Below are positions 1 through 11,400 of a stretch of DNA of 64,000 nt, piece after piece. The stretch comes from Pipra filicauda (taxonomy: Eukaryota; Chordata; Aves; Passeriformes; Pipridae). The stretch covers positions 281,876-345,875 of the forward strand of contig NW_024104661.1 of assembly GCF_003945595.2 (NCBI RefSeq), in the 5' to 3' direction. The first letter of the stretch is position 1; every line of letters begins with the position of its first letter. The notes under the pieces are model-generated. The model was not told the origin of the DNA. It made no database searches and saw only the letters and a program-made list of their open reading frames with translations. Made by a program: the position numbers and the translations under genes.

Positions 1-1424
1 CCTCAGATTATTAAACTACACGGTTTGGAAATGAAGCTGTCAGGATTAAATGACAACAAATGCAATGAGGACAGCAAGGAATACTTTTCCTAATTCTTTT
101 TTTTTTTTTTTTTAATCAAGGAAAATCAAAAGAAAGTTGTATGTATGTGTGTGTGTCTCCTTCCCTCTCCAAACCGAGAGGTGCTGAGAAGGAAGGGGAG
201 ATGTGTGCTGGATCCAGGCAGCCAGACACCCAGCAAACCCTCCCAGAAGCTGGAGCTGACACATGTGCTGAGTGCCCTTCAGCAAGCTGGGTAAAAAAAC
301 CCCATCTTTAGAAGATGATTATTTAAAGGCATGCGCTCTGATTTTCTTCATTGGATGGAGTACAAGCAGTCCAGTTTGTACAATGCTTCTTGTTGCCACC
401 CCCTCAGTTTGCACCCTCACTCCCTGAGTTCATGAAAGGGATTACGCAGTTTCCACTGTTTAGGACTCTGTCAACTAACAGGCAGTTGTCAATGGGAGTC
501 TTTTTTCAACACGGGGTGTAGGAGCATAGGCTTGGCTGTATTTCATGAATCGCTGTTCTACCCTGAATTTGTGTCTTGTTATAGACCAAATTTTCACTTG
601 CTGAATTTTTATATATCTGGATTTATAACTATTTCAACCTCTTCTACTTGAGGAGAACAGTGGGTTGCAGAACTAGCTTGCTCCCATACATTGATTGGGG
701 CATGCAGAATTAAAATTGTTTGCAAATGTCTGCAAGGACCTTTCCCTCCACCCCAGTTCAACCTGGCAAAAACCAAAGTTGTTTTCTGTGCTTTTCAGTT
801 GAATTGTTAAAATGCTGTAGCAGCCTGGTTTTCAAAGGAAGTATTGGAAAAATTTGCAGTCCATCCAAAACTCTGCTGCTCATCTTCAGACTGGTTCCAG
901 GAAATATCAACACATCATTTCAGTTCTTTGGTTCTTTGTGAGCTAATCTGCTTTCTTGTTTCCTCCTTTCAGTGCAAGAGTCTTCTGATTCTGTATCTGT
1001 GCTATTGTGTGGAGTTCAGAGATTCTGTGTGTATACACATACATTATATTTAGAATAAATAATAAATAATGTATATTTAGTATACAGTAGCCAAATGTAT
1101 AATAAACATTGCAAGTTATATCACCTCTGTTTCTTATCCCCATGACTGTTGTTTTTACTGTGCGTTTTTTGTCCAATGAAACACTGCACGTATAATTACC
1201 ACATTGACCTTCTAATGCACATTTGTTTGCTCCTGAGCTTTCTTATGAAGTATAAAGGGGCTGGAGCTGCTTCTTCCTGTTTTAAGGCCCCTAAAGGCTT
1301 TATTTAGCATCATGATAGGTTTGATAGCTACTGTCACAGTGACCATTTCTAAACCTAAAACCAGTCCTCAGGAAATTGAGTTTTAAACACCATAAGCGTA
1401 AAATGTTATTTAGAGCAGAGAAAT
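1..1424. other. Non-coding unique sequence with poly(A)-signal cluster
   Basis: No frame here encodes a recognisable protein; the open frames are under 80 codons and overlap on both strands. A T17 run lies at 97-113. AT-rich sequence from 1050 to 1110 carries three AATAAA hexamers (1054, 1061 and 1101). The stretch reads like intron or 3'UTR sequence, but without an identified coding exon this stays open. Confidence 0.6.
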
Positions 1425-1515
1425 TAGTGACAGAAGTCAAATGACCTATTAGATCATCTTTTCTGCTCCCAGCTACTATGCCAGTTCAGAATTAGTTTAA
1501 AGTTACAGAAAACAT
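1425..1515 (-). mobile_element. Probable ancient CR1-like LINE 3' tail (minus strand)
   Basis: The stretch containing AATGACCTATTAGATCATCT, followed by a pyrimidine-rich segment and GCCAGTTCAGAATTAG, resembles the reverse complement of the terminal part of old amniote CR1 elements. In that family the last 100 bases read as a 'gatgatcta ... aggtc' type motif. The match is by eye and divergent, with no microsatellite end visible. If real, it is far older than the other CR1 copies in the window. It could also be chance similarity. Confidence 0.35.
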
Positions 1516-4500
1516 GGCTGGAAAATACGGTATTTTCCAGTACTGCTCTTTACTCATTCTAGGCTAATGCTCTGCCTCCTGGAAGTTAATGATCACATTG
1601 CACTTCTACCTGAGGGAAGGGAGATGGGCAGGCCACTCCTTTCAGCTTTCTCTGTGCAAGGACAGAATGACATATCCAGAATTATAGAAATCTGGTTATA
1701 CATCTTCCTTGTTGGCAAATATTCCACCACAGAAAAGTAGTTCCTCCCTCCCCCTCAGTCTCTCCTTTTTGCCCTTTTTGTTGAAAAAGGTGTCCAGAGT
1801 GAAAAGTGTACCATTTTCATTTGTCTTAGTGATTCATGGATAATGTCTGTAATGAACAGAGTGCTGAAGAATGCTGTCAGGCTTGTGAGTATTTTTTTAA
1901 AGTTTACACCTGCTGTATTTAATGTGTACTTATGTGTATGTTCATAAACCTGTGCACATTTATTCTGTTCTTTCTCAGGTAATATTGCTATGTAACTTAC
2001 TTTATAGGTGCTTAGGAGTTCATCAGTTACACGGTAGTGTATATAGTTTATTTCTCTGGCATTGCAAAAATGAAAAATAAAGATGATTTTTTAGATGTTT
2101 TGTTTTCCACAAGAGGTCAAATACTGTAGCCCTTACTCACACCTGATGACTAAGTAGGATTAAGCATCTCTTTAGTTAATAAGCTATGTCTGATCTTGCT
2201 CACACTGAAGTAAAGTCAGTAGTAAATGCAAAACTGGGATGATACCAGAATTAAATCCCAGGCCAGCAATGCTCCTTCTCTTTCATAAGCATCATAGAAG
2301 GAGTCATTGTGTAACCCTTTTTATTTTCCTCTTCCTATAAGGGTGGATCTCTATGTCTTTCTTACTCCACAGCCTCTCCCATTTTTCTTCTCCTTTTCAT
2401 ACCAACTCACGCTTGATGCTCCTGTGTGATTACTGTCCTTTAGGACAAGGAGTTTTTGTGCTGACCTCCTTTTGCAGCTAGTCAGCACAATAGGTTTCAG
2501 TTTAGCAAACTGAAAGGAATGAAGAGTCTTCACTTCAAGCACTGCTAGCCTCTGATGACCTTTATATGCTCTCATAGAAAGTGTGTCCCTTTAAAAGATA
2601 GTGGGTTGTGTTATTATGAGCTGTAGCTGGAGCAGGGCAAGTTGTGTTTTGACATAGGGTAGCCAGTCATAGTGAAATCTAAGGTTCACATTGACCAAAT
2701 AGCATCTACTTGCTTCACTGCAGTGAAGTTCTAGGCAGTGTCAAGTTCAGGAAGAACAACTTTTGCTGGAATACATCCAAAAATCATTCTGCTAATGCAG
2801 AGCCAAAAATATTAATATGTGATTGTGTTAGGACAATTAGTTGCGTTTGGATTAACCTCAATTTACAGTAACTTGACCTAAAGCTTAAGGCTTCACAAGT
2901 GGCTCCAGCTGGTGTAAACCTGAGCTGCACCACTGAGGAAGTCTTGTTTTTCATGTTCCTGTCAGGGGTCAGGTTTTCTGCCTGCCTTTGCTAAGGGTGG
3001 CCCTTGCTCATGTGCCCCCACTGTCAGCTGGTCCTCCAAGCAGGTAGGAAGGGCAGACACACTACTTCCTTTTCTTCTGGGTTAGTTTTTGGCTGGATCA
3101 TATCCATCATTTGTTTGACTGTCCCTCCCGTGGGCAGCACAGTCTTACAACATCTTAATCCTCTTGTGAAACTTCACCTTTATCCCAGGATAAACATCTG
3201 GGACCTATTAGTTCAAACATGCTCACCTGGTAGCCTACACTGAACCTCGGCTAAGTTACACCTGGTGTACATGATTCTGTTGGTGAGCACAGACACTGAA
3301 ACAGGGAAGGCTGTGTGTAGCAAAGGATACAGAGTTCATTTTTACTTAAACACTTGCGTGTATATGACATTTGGTTGCATATGTATAATTCATGTGAGAT
3401 GTGCTTGGATTAGCAGAGGTTTAAGGACAGGTCTGACAGCTAGTAACTGCTGACTGGAATCCTTCAAGTGTGTTGTTTTGTGAATTGAAATGTGAGGTAC
3501 AATGTCTGACTGAAGTTATGGACCTGTAGTCAGTTTTCCAGCCTGGGATCTTGCAGGTTGTTCAGATAAGCAACATACTTGTACATTCAGTGAGAATTTG
3601 GGACCCTTAAGAGTTTGAAATATTTATTTTCCTAGTTTGTCTGAGCTGGTGAATCACAAAATCATATAACTTTGATTGCTCTTTTGCTTCCCCCTCACAC
3701 ACTTTAGTTTCACAATGTTTGCAGCTCAAAAGTCACCACCAAAGGCTCCTGTTTGCTTTTTGAATACTTGAAACCCAGTTTCATAGGGATTAAGAGAAAA
3801 TGTCTTTTTAAACTTGCAGTAGCTAATAAGATTGCAGCTGCTGAAATTCTGTGCTTACAGGAAGGGGTTGAACTGCCTTCTTTCAAGACTTCCCTCTTTC
3901 ATATTGATTTTGTTTGCCACCACATACCGTTAAAATTGGTGAGGAGATAAGAACACTTTAGTCTTTAGTTGACCCGAGAGAAGAGAGAAGTGTGTCCACC
4001 CATAGGAACTTTGCATTTTATATATGTTTGTGAAGCTGCTGAAGCTGGTGCTGCAGTGCTGTTGGTAGCACAGAGGATCTATTGCTGTTTGCTTGCTGTC
4101 AGTTCTGCACAACCACAGCATACACAAAGTAGGAAGGAGATTTGAATTTATGACTTTCAGAATAGCTAAGCTAATAAACAGAAAGATCACAAGCTCAAGG
4201 ATTTTTTTTTTTTCCTTCCTTTTCTTACTTTTTATCACTTTCTGTGGGGTTTTTATATAGGGCTCTATAGTGTTCTATAAGTTCTCAGCTCTCATCAACT
4301 GAAGCCTTGGTGGAGTTGTGTTTTCACTGATGGAAGGTGGTGCTGCTGGGCTGTGCTTCTTCCCCTCCCCCCTTCTTCACACTTCAGTCTCCTCCCCACA
4401 TTAATTTCATTATGTGCCATACAGGAGCATTTCAGGTTTAATAAAACAATTCAACTTCACTTTCCTCTGGTCTTCGGGTTCAGAGGAACAGCTGTTCCGT

Positions 4501-4790
4501 GCTGTAATGAAGGTGTAGCTTTTCTGCATCATCTTCATGATGCTTGTGAAAATTTCAGGCCAATTCAGAAAGTCCTTGGATATTGTGCACCTGGGAAGAG
4601 AGCAGAGAATTGGTCTTTAACCTTGCTCTGACCCTGGGCAGTGTCACAACAAGAAGCCAATATGCCTATGTATGTGTGTCTGTATAAACCAGTACATGTA
4701 CTTATACACTGTTTTATAAGCTGCTCTCCAAGACAAGGTGAAAGAATTCATGATCAGTTTTGATGGTGAAAGGGGATGTAATAGTCCAAT
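1516..4790. other. Non-coding unique sequence
   Basis: No supported gene. A hexamer AATAAA at 2076-2081 is followed within 10-35 bases by T/GT-rich sequence, the arrangement of a vertebrate polyadenylation site on the plus strand. The open frames at 3004-3243, 3753-3950 and 3930-4238 have no recognisable domain and are of chance length. A T12 run is at 4202-4213. Confidence 0.6.
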
Positions 4791-4807
4791 AAGTTTGAGA
4801 ACCACTG
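4791..4807 (-). mobile_element. Possible hAT-Charlie terminal inverted repeat
   Basis: The 17 bases AAGTTTGAGAACCACTG are the reverse complement of CAGTGGTTCTCAAACTT, the characteristic terminal inverted repeat of hAT-Charlie DNA transposons (MER5-like ends). The partner terminus and the 8-bp target duplication were not found in nearby sequence, so the other end may be deleted or too decayed. A 17-base motif can arise by chance, so this is a pointer only. Confidence 0.35.
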
Positions 4808-6814
4808 ATATGCACCCCTTTTCTATATTTTCCTCCTCTTTCTCTTTCCTTTAGCTCATATCTAATCTTCCATGATGTTTTGGCACTTCTGCATTGTGTT
4901 TAATCTACAGGAGGAAAGGAGGTGTCTATGGCAAATGAGATCCTAGAAGAGTTCTGCAAAGTATGGGAGTTTTTTAATGATTTAAGATAATTCCTTAAAC
5001 TGAGGAGAATAGACCAGTGCTTTACCAAAAGAGAAACCTTTGCACTTCCTACCACTTCTGTTTGTGCCGAATATTGTGTTTCAGACTCTAGTATTTGCAA
5101 AAATGACTTTAAATATGGTTGCCTTAGCTGGCACCAGCTGCCTTTAGACTGCTAAAGAGATAGTTGTGTTTCAGCTGTGATCTTTGCTGCTGTTCCTTTT
5201 TGTCTCTGAAGCTGGTGGCTGTTCTGATTTCCCTGGATTGCATTCCGGTGCGTAACTGAGGCAGCATAGGGAAAACTGCTACTGACATTAAATAACAGAT
5301 TTTTAATGATGCTTTTGGTAAGCAGTTTTGCTTTTCATTAGACATGTTTTTTGTTGTCATCGAAGCAGGTAATGGAGCTTTGAAGGCTTTAGTGGACTCA
5401 TGCAGAAGACTGTAAGCTTCTGGAACTGAATGGTGGCCACACTGTTTGAGCTCCAAACTGTCTGAGGCACTCTGGCATGGCCGGATATGAAGTATTGGTT
5501 CAAAATAACCTGTATGTCCCTTCTATTACTGCACATCTCTGGGCTGAGCTTGCAGTTTTTGCATTCTAGTAAAAGCAGAGATACCATGCTGAGGTTGCAG
5601 TGCTATCTTTTTCTTTTTTCTTCTAATTTGTGCTAGGTAGTTTGCAGACTGAAAGATTTAAAGGCTGGATTGCTGCAGTTTTGAAAATTCACCTGAGAGA
5701 ATTTGGATTTAAATTTTTTTTCACCCCATGGGATTTGGCTGGGGCTTATTTTTTCTAACCCATTTTAATATCCATTCTACATCATGAAAAATAATTAACC
5801 TCCCCCCCCATTTATTTTCTCTCCTCCATTTAATTTACAACAAAACAAACCAAAAAACTTTATGGTCACCCTAAGGTTTACTGCCCTTCTCAGTAACATT
5901 TTTGTTGTGGAAAATGCCAGCAGTGAGAAGGGATAATGGAGATTTGTGCATGTAGAATAAAAAAAAACTAAAAATTGATTTTTACTAGTGGCATTGAAAG
6001 TTTCACCTCTTCTTCACCTATCACTGTAGTAAAGTGTGTGGCAGTCTAGTTAACAGCCAGAGAGGGGTTCTGAGAAGTTGGCATACACTCTATTTCTTTA
6101 TAGTTGCTATAGATATTTGAATACAAGAAACACAGTAATTTGTGGTTTTAATTTTTGGTCAGAATAGAAAGCATCTTGAAAAAGTGATACCTCAAGGATG
6201 GCAATTTTGTCTCTTATTCTCTTTTTCCTTATTTCATGCTGTTTAAAGCTGTTGGTAAGAACACATTATGTGTACCTGTCTTTTAAGTTTATCCAAACAA
6301 AATATCGGCATTTTCACAGCACACTGCATACAATACAAAACCTTTATTATGCAGGTTCTGAAAAACATTGCTGTCTCTGTAAAACCTACTAGTTAACTAC
6401 TTTATGATCTCTTCACCTGTTACTGCCTTAGGGTTAATTAGATGTGGCAGCTGAGGCAAGTTAAGGGTTTGTTGCCATTAAATGGGGTGGTCTCCGGGCT
6501 GCAGTCCTAGACCTACACTTGTGCCTACGAATCTGTCTGTGGTACTAACATAGGAGGAAAATTAGCTGCCCAGGAGAAAAACAGTGTTTATTTCTTGGTG
6601 TGGTACTAGGGAAGAGGGACTAAAGGAAAGGAGAGGCAGAAGGTCCCATGTAGTTTGCTTTAAACTGCAGTAGCTCTTATAATCAAAGTGATCAATGATT
6701 CAGAATATCTCCTGGAATTTTGCAGGTGCTGTCCTTTACAACTCTGCAAAGACAGCAGTTTTACTCACAAGATTTATGCATGTCAATACAGCTACCCATT
6801 TCCATGGACAAACC
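4808..6814. other. Non-coding unique sequence
   Basis: Nothing recognisable as a gene or repeat. The minus-strand open frames at 5124-5456 and 5357-5587 overlap each other and show no family features. A C8 run lies near 5802. Confidence 0.6.
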
Positions 6815-7021
6815 AGTTCTGGATATCAGGAAAAGTTTCTTTGTGGTCAGGTACTGGATCACGCTGCCCAGGGAAGTGTTGGAATCGCCATCCCTTGAGG
6901 TATTTAACAGACATGGAGATGTGGTACTTAAGGACATGGTTTAGTGGTGGATTTGGCAGTTCTGGGTCAACATTTGGACTTGATGACCCTAAGGGTCTTT
7001 TCTAGCTAAATGATTCTATGT
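6815..7021 (+). mobile_element. CR1 LINE, 5'-truncated 3' end
   Basis: The plus strand translates to the CR1 ORF2 C-terminus, with LDIRKSFF followed by [14 protein letters not shown] and ending KDMV-stop at 6944. The 3'UTR follows (GGACTTGATGACCCTAAGGG) and the element ends at the terminal ATTCTATG near 7020. CR1 is the dominant avian non-LTR retrotransposon. It inserts 5'-truncated and ends in an 8-mer instead of a poly(A) tail, as seen here. Only the last 200 bp or so are present. It shares its stop context and 3'UTR wording with the copy at 39949-40594, so the two probably belong to related subfamilies. Confidence 0.9.
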
Positions 7022-8392
7022 CAGCAAAGTTGTGAAAGAAGCTCTGCCCTCCCCTATGCCCTTGTCCTCTTGCAGTTCTCTGCTCAGCTGCCAGTTGAAA
7101 GCCTGGTAGTTGTGGTGCATTGCTGTAGTGAATTTGGGAATACTTAGCCAGTTTATGGAACACCAGATAGAGCATTATTGCAAGTGCCTTCAGGAACAGT
7201 GATATAGTTACTCTTAAGGGTGAGGTGCTGATCCAAAGTGTAAAGAATGCTGAGGAGGATATCTTTTCACCCCAGTATAGTCCAAAGAAGACATCGTACT
7301 GGCCACAGTGTGGACTTGTATCAGGTAAATGACCACTGTCCTTCCTGGGGGGGGGGGGGGGGGAAGCAATGTTTCTTTTGTTTGCTAATTTCCTTCTGAA
7401 AAGTGATAAACTTTTTTATGTCTCTCGTGATAAAAGAAGGAAGAATGTGGTTTTGCTTGATCTTTACAGTATGGTAATTGCATTTCTTTTTTTCAGGCTA
7501 GTCAATGGGTTTATGCTCATTTTAATTCCAGGTAGAACAGTAAATCAGGTTAAATAATTAGGAATGGCCCATGTAAATAGTCATCACCGTTCGTGGAGTG
7601 TGATGCCTTGACTTGCATATGGGACTTGAGGTAACACTCAAATGAGGGGCTGTGTCCAAGACAGAGACTCGCATGTAGTTTTATTTTGCTTCTCTCTGAA
7701 TCCATGTCTGGGCAATATAATGATAGTTGTTATTCAAATAATCCAGGGGGGAAAAAAAATCGTATATGGAGCATCTTCTGCCAACTTTGCTTTGTAAAAT
7801 GAGAATTAGTAAAGATGATGTAAGTTATTAAATTGTACTTGGAATGCTGATTAGCATAGGTGATTTAATTTTTATTATTTTTAAAATATGTTAGTGATGA
7901 GGAGGGTCAGTGGGATTTTCTTGTTTGTTTGTTTGGGACTTTTTTTGTTGTTGTTTTGGATTTTTCGTTTTTGAGAGAATCTTTTTGGTGTGTTTTTTCT
8001 CCTTTCTCAGATGTTTTATTTCAGAATTATCTCACTTGTTAGAATCCAACCTGTTAGCACAACAAGTAGATAACAGTATTAGCAATATTGGTATTTCTAA
8101 TGCAGTGAGTTCCATATGTCAAGTTTCACTAGTGGAGAAGACATTGTATCTGGTTTAAAAATTATTTACTTCCCAAATCTGTGACTTATCTCTTGCAGAT
8201 GTGAGTGCATGGTGAACATCTCTCATAAAGTCACATAAAGAGTTTATCAGAACAGCTCTGGACTGGTTAGCTTGTCCATAAATGTAACAGCAGGAGCAAA
8301 TTGTACTGGTTGTCTCAAATAACAGTAGAATTAATAACAAATTCTAACCAAAGTACTTCACCTCATACTTTCCCCCCACTTTTACAATATGA

Positions 8393-8395
<3 letters not shown>
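7022..8395. other. Non-coding unique sequence with G17 and GTTT-rich tracts
   Basis: No supported gene. The stretch holds the G17 homopolymer (listed separately) and a T/G-rich low-complexity tract at about 7918-7990 built from GTTT and TTG repeats. Confidence 0.6.
7347..7363 (+). repeat. G17 homopolymer
   Basis: Seventeen consecutive G residues on the plus strand. A run of this length can form a G-quadruplex and is prone to length change and sequencing error. Confidence 0.95.

Positions 8396-8455
<60 letters not shown>
8396..8455 (+). repeat. T60 homopolymer
   Basis: Sixty uninterrupted T residues, the longest simple repeat in the window. Read on the minus strand it is A60, but the sequence to its right (a minus-strand upstream body) shows no AATAAA close to the run and no recognisable retrocopy. 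It therefore does not look like a poly(A) tail. Frames through it give meaningless poly-Phe or poly-Lys. Confidence 0.95.
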
Positions 8456-8456
<1 letters not shown>

Positions 8457-11400
8457 GTTAAGGTAAGAGGAGCTTTTCTGAACTCTTCATCTATTAACTC
8501 AGACGTTTGTAAATACAGGAATATAACTGATAACCAAGGCCAGTAAGTGAAAAACAGTGACTGAGTCCTGTACATAGGGCTCTGTAAGGAATGTAGCATA
8601 AAAAGACTCATAAAATACTTTGTATAATTCAGAGATGCTTTTTGTTTACAAATATATTGTTCTTATATGTTTTAAGATTCAATATTTAAGCTGGGGATCA
8701 GATGTCTTTCCTGCTGAGAAGGGAGGAAACTAAATGCCTACAGTTGTATAAAACATCTATCAATGTGATAGCAAACATAATATTTCTTTTTACTAGACAA
8801 GATCCATATTAATTTTATAATACATATTGATAGATTTTTTTGCAATACTTCACTCTGGGTAGGTTATTTTTCTTGCCTTTTTCCCTTGGTTTGATTAGTT
8901 GGGGGGTTTGTGGGGTGAGTTGCTTTTTGGTATTCTTAGAGGTGCTTTGGTTGGCTGGTTTTGTGGTTTGGAAGGAGAAACAAGACGGTGCTGCATCAGA
9001 AAGGCAGAGACCTGAGGAAGCAGATGGAAGGACAGGGAGAAAGTGTGGGTCAGGAGATGGATGGAACCCAGACTGGGGTAGACAGAGTAGAGCAAAGCAG
9101 ACATCAGCTGTAGTGGGAGGACAGAAATACATAAGAGGCTGTTGTGGGTTTGTTGAATCAGGCTGGAGAGTAGAACCTTGCCTCTGGCTGTGTACTTGGG
9201 CTTCACAAAGCGCTGGCCACAGCTAGTCAGTGAGAGCATAGGTACCTCTAATGAACTCAGCTTTTGCTACCTTGGGCAGCCAGAGCTTGGTGCTGGGATG
9301 TTTGACAGAGCCATACTCGTGGTTAGCTGCAAATATCAGGCAAATGAGTTGGTTTAGAGTTTTGGTTTCCAAACCTTATGTCCATCAAAGTATTAATAGT
9401 CTGTTATGCCAATGGATTTCCTGCACTATTGTTAAGCTAGGTGGTGACCTTGTATATTTGTATATTCTGTTCAGATTTGAGGAATTCTGAACACTTGCTA
9501 GTGACACAGATAATGAATATATATGGCAATCATTCAGCAAATGTGAGCCCCTGGACAGCAGACTTGCTTTTCTTATTTACCTGTTTCATATTCCTTGCAA
9601 GTCACCAACAGACTGCAGCAGTTCATGTGAAAACCATTGCCCAGGTGACCCTCTTACATGTTAGTAATGGACACATGTTTGTATTGTAAGTCCTTTATGT
9701 GTAAATCCTATTTACACGTTTCTGAAGTTGGTTAAGTAAGCGGCATGGGTTTTTTTTCTCCTGATGGATTAGTTTTGTTTTGCTAAAACAAGATACATTT
9801 CAATACGTTTTTCCCCCTCTATGTATGAATTCATTGCTAATACAAATCTGTTCACAAGAAGCGATTGCTGTGGCAGGTAGAAGGCAATGCACATTTCTCA
9901 AACTAGTGAAACAAGTAAAAAGCATTTTAGGTAGTTTAGGCTCAGTGGTTTAGTGGCTGGCTGCATTCCTGTTTTCCGATGGATAGAGAAATGCTGAGGA
10001 GTGCACTGCAGGTCCTGTGTTACTAAACAGCTCTGAAAGATTTCCTTTCCCTTGGGTGGTAGTGTCTCATATTTTTGGAAGAGAGGGAATAAGCTTCTGC
10101 CCTTGAGGTCCAACTGCACCACCAAACAGCCAGGGTTTTTGGAAGATTTACAGATTGGATAGTGCAATAAGCCATAGTTGTGTCCTCTTGTTGGCCGAGC
10201 AATCCTATCTGTGACCTAGTGTGTGAAGTGGGTAGCTGGCGCTTTAGGTTGTTGGGGTGATTTGCATCCTCTGAAACAGGTGAACTTGAATATTAATGCA
10301 GAGTTTAATCAGACCTACTTGGGCCATTACTGTCTCAGGCAAAAACGAATTTAGTTTTTCTATAAGAATGTCTTAAGAACTCTTCAGAGTGCCTTGGATT
10401 GGTATGATCCAAAAGTCTGCCTTTTGCAGGCTTAAATTGATTGTGAAGTTGACAGAACTTTTATCTGCAATATTTCATGTTTCAGTCATAACACTGAGAT
10501 GACAGCGTTCCTCAATTAGTTATCACTCATAATACTGAAACTTCAGTAAGGATCTTTATGTCATAGAGTTGCCCTCTGATTTGAGGGAGTTGGCAGAAGG
10601 ACATGTCATATTTTCAGCACAGTGTTTTACCTGTCCGAGAAGTGTCTGTACTCCATTTAGGTAATTGGACTTGCCTTCATGACAAGAAGTTTGGCCTTAA
10701 GGTAAAGACAAAGACTAATACAGACAATTAGTGTTGTGAGAGCACAGGAAAATCCAACCAATTTCACTCCTAGTATGTAGATTGCCTCATGAAAGAGACC
10801 CTTTCTCCTAGGATTGTAGAACTGAATGGAAGGTCTACTGTACTTTGGTAATATTAAGTAATAGTGTGCTTATTTTCCTCTCTTGTTATTCACAGCTGTG
10901 TTTTTGTGTTGCTTCTGTTCCTTTTGTTGTTCTGTAAATATCAATATACATCAATCTCTTATTCTTTATTATGCTGTGAAGACATTGTTTGTATAATGAG
11001 GTATTAAAGGCTCATTTAACTTCACTGAGTTCATCTTTGAGACACAGAATATGTAAGAAAAGAAACAAAGTGAAAGATATCTGTGGAGACAGATGTTTAA
11101 CCTTATTGGTGATATTTAGAGCAAATTTGGGGGTATGTCTTAGAAAGTTACTGCTGACAGGAAGAACCTAATACTTGCATAAAGAACTACACTAATTCTT
11201 GTAATTAACTGAGTTTTGGCAAACTGCATGGGTAAAAAAAGAAACTCCAGAAATCCCCAACTCATTGCTTATATTTGAGCCATTTATATAGATGATTTTA
11301 TTAATAACTTTTTTTCTGTCATATGTCAGTGCTTCCTGGCCCTGTTTTTCAATATTCCCTATACATAGGTTTTATTTCTAAACTCTAGAATTTAGAAATC

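Noticed and set aside
960..7495. Splice-acceptor-like TTTCAG motifs (near 972, 1978 and 7494) as exon starts
   Set aside because: Sequence after each gives no coding frame with a matching donor or recognisable peptide.
8301..8611. Poly-Phe and poly-Lys frames
   Set aside because: Produced by the T60 run; no coding meaning.
8396..8700. T60 as the poly(A) tail of a minus-strand processed pseudogene
   Set aside because: No poly(A) signal next to the run on the minus strand and no recognisable coding sequence or target duplication to its right.
9935..9990. Second A-box-like word (AGGCTCAGTGG) as another tRNA-SINE
   Set aside because: No B-box-like sequence at the proper distance downstream.
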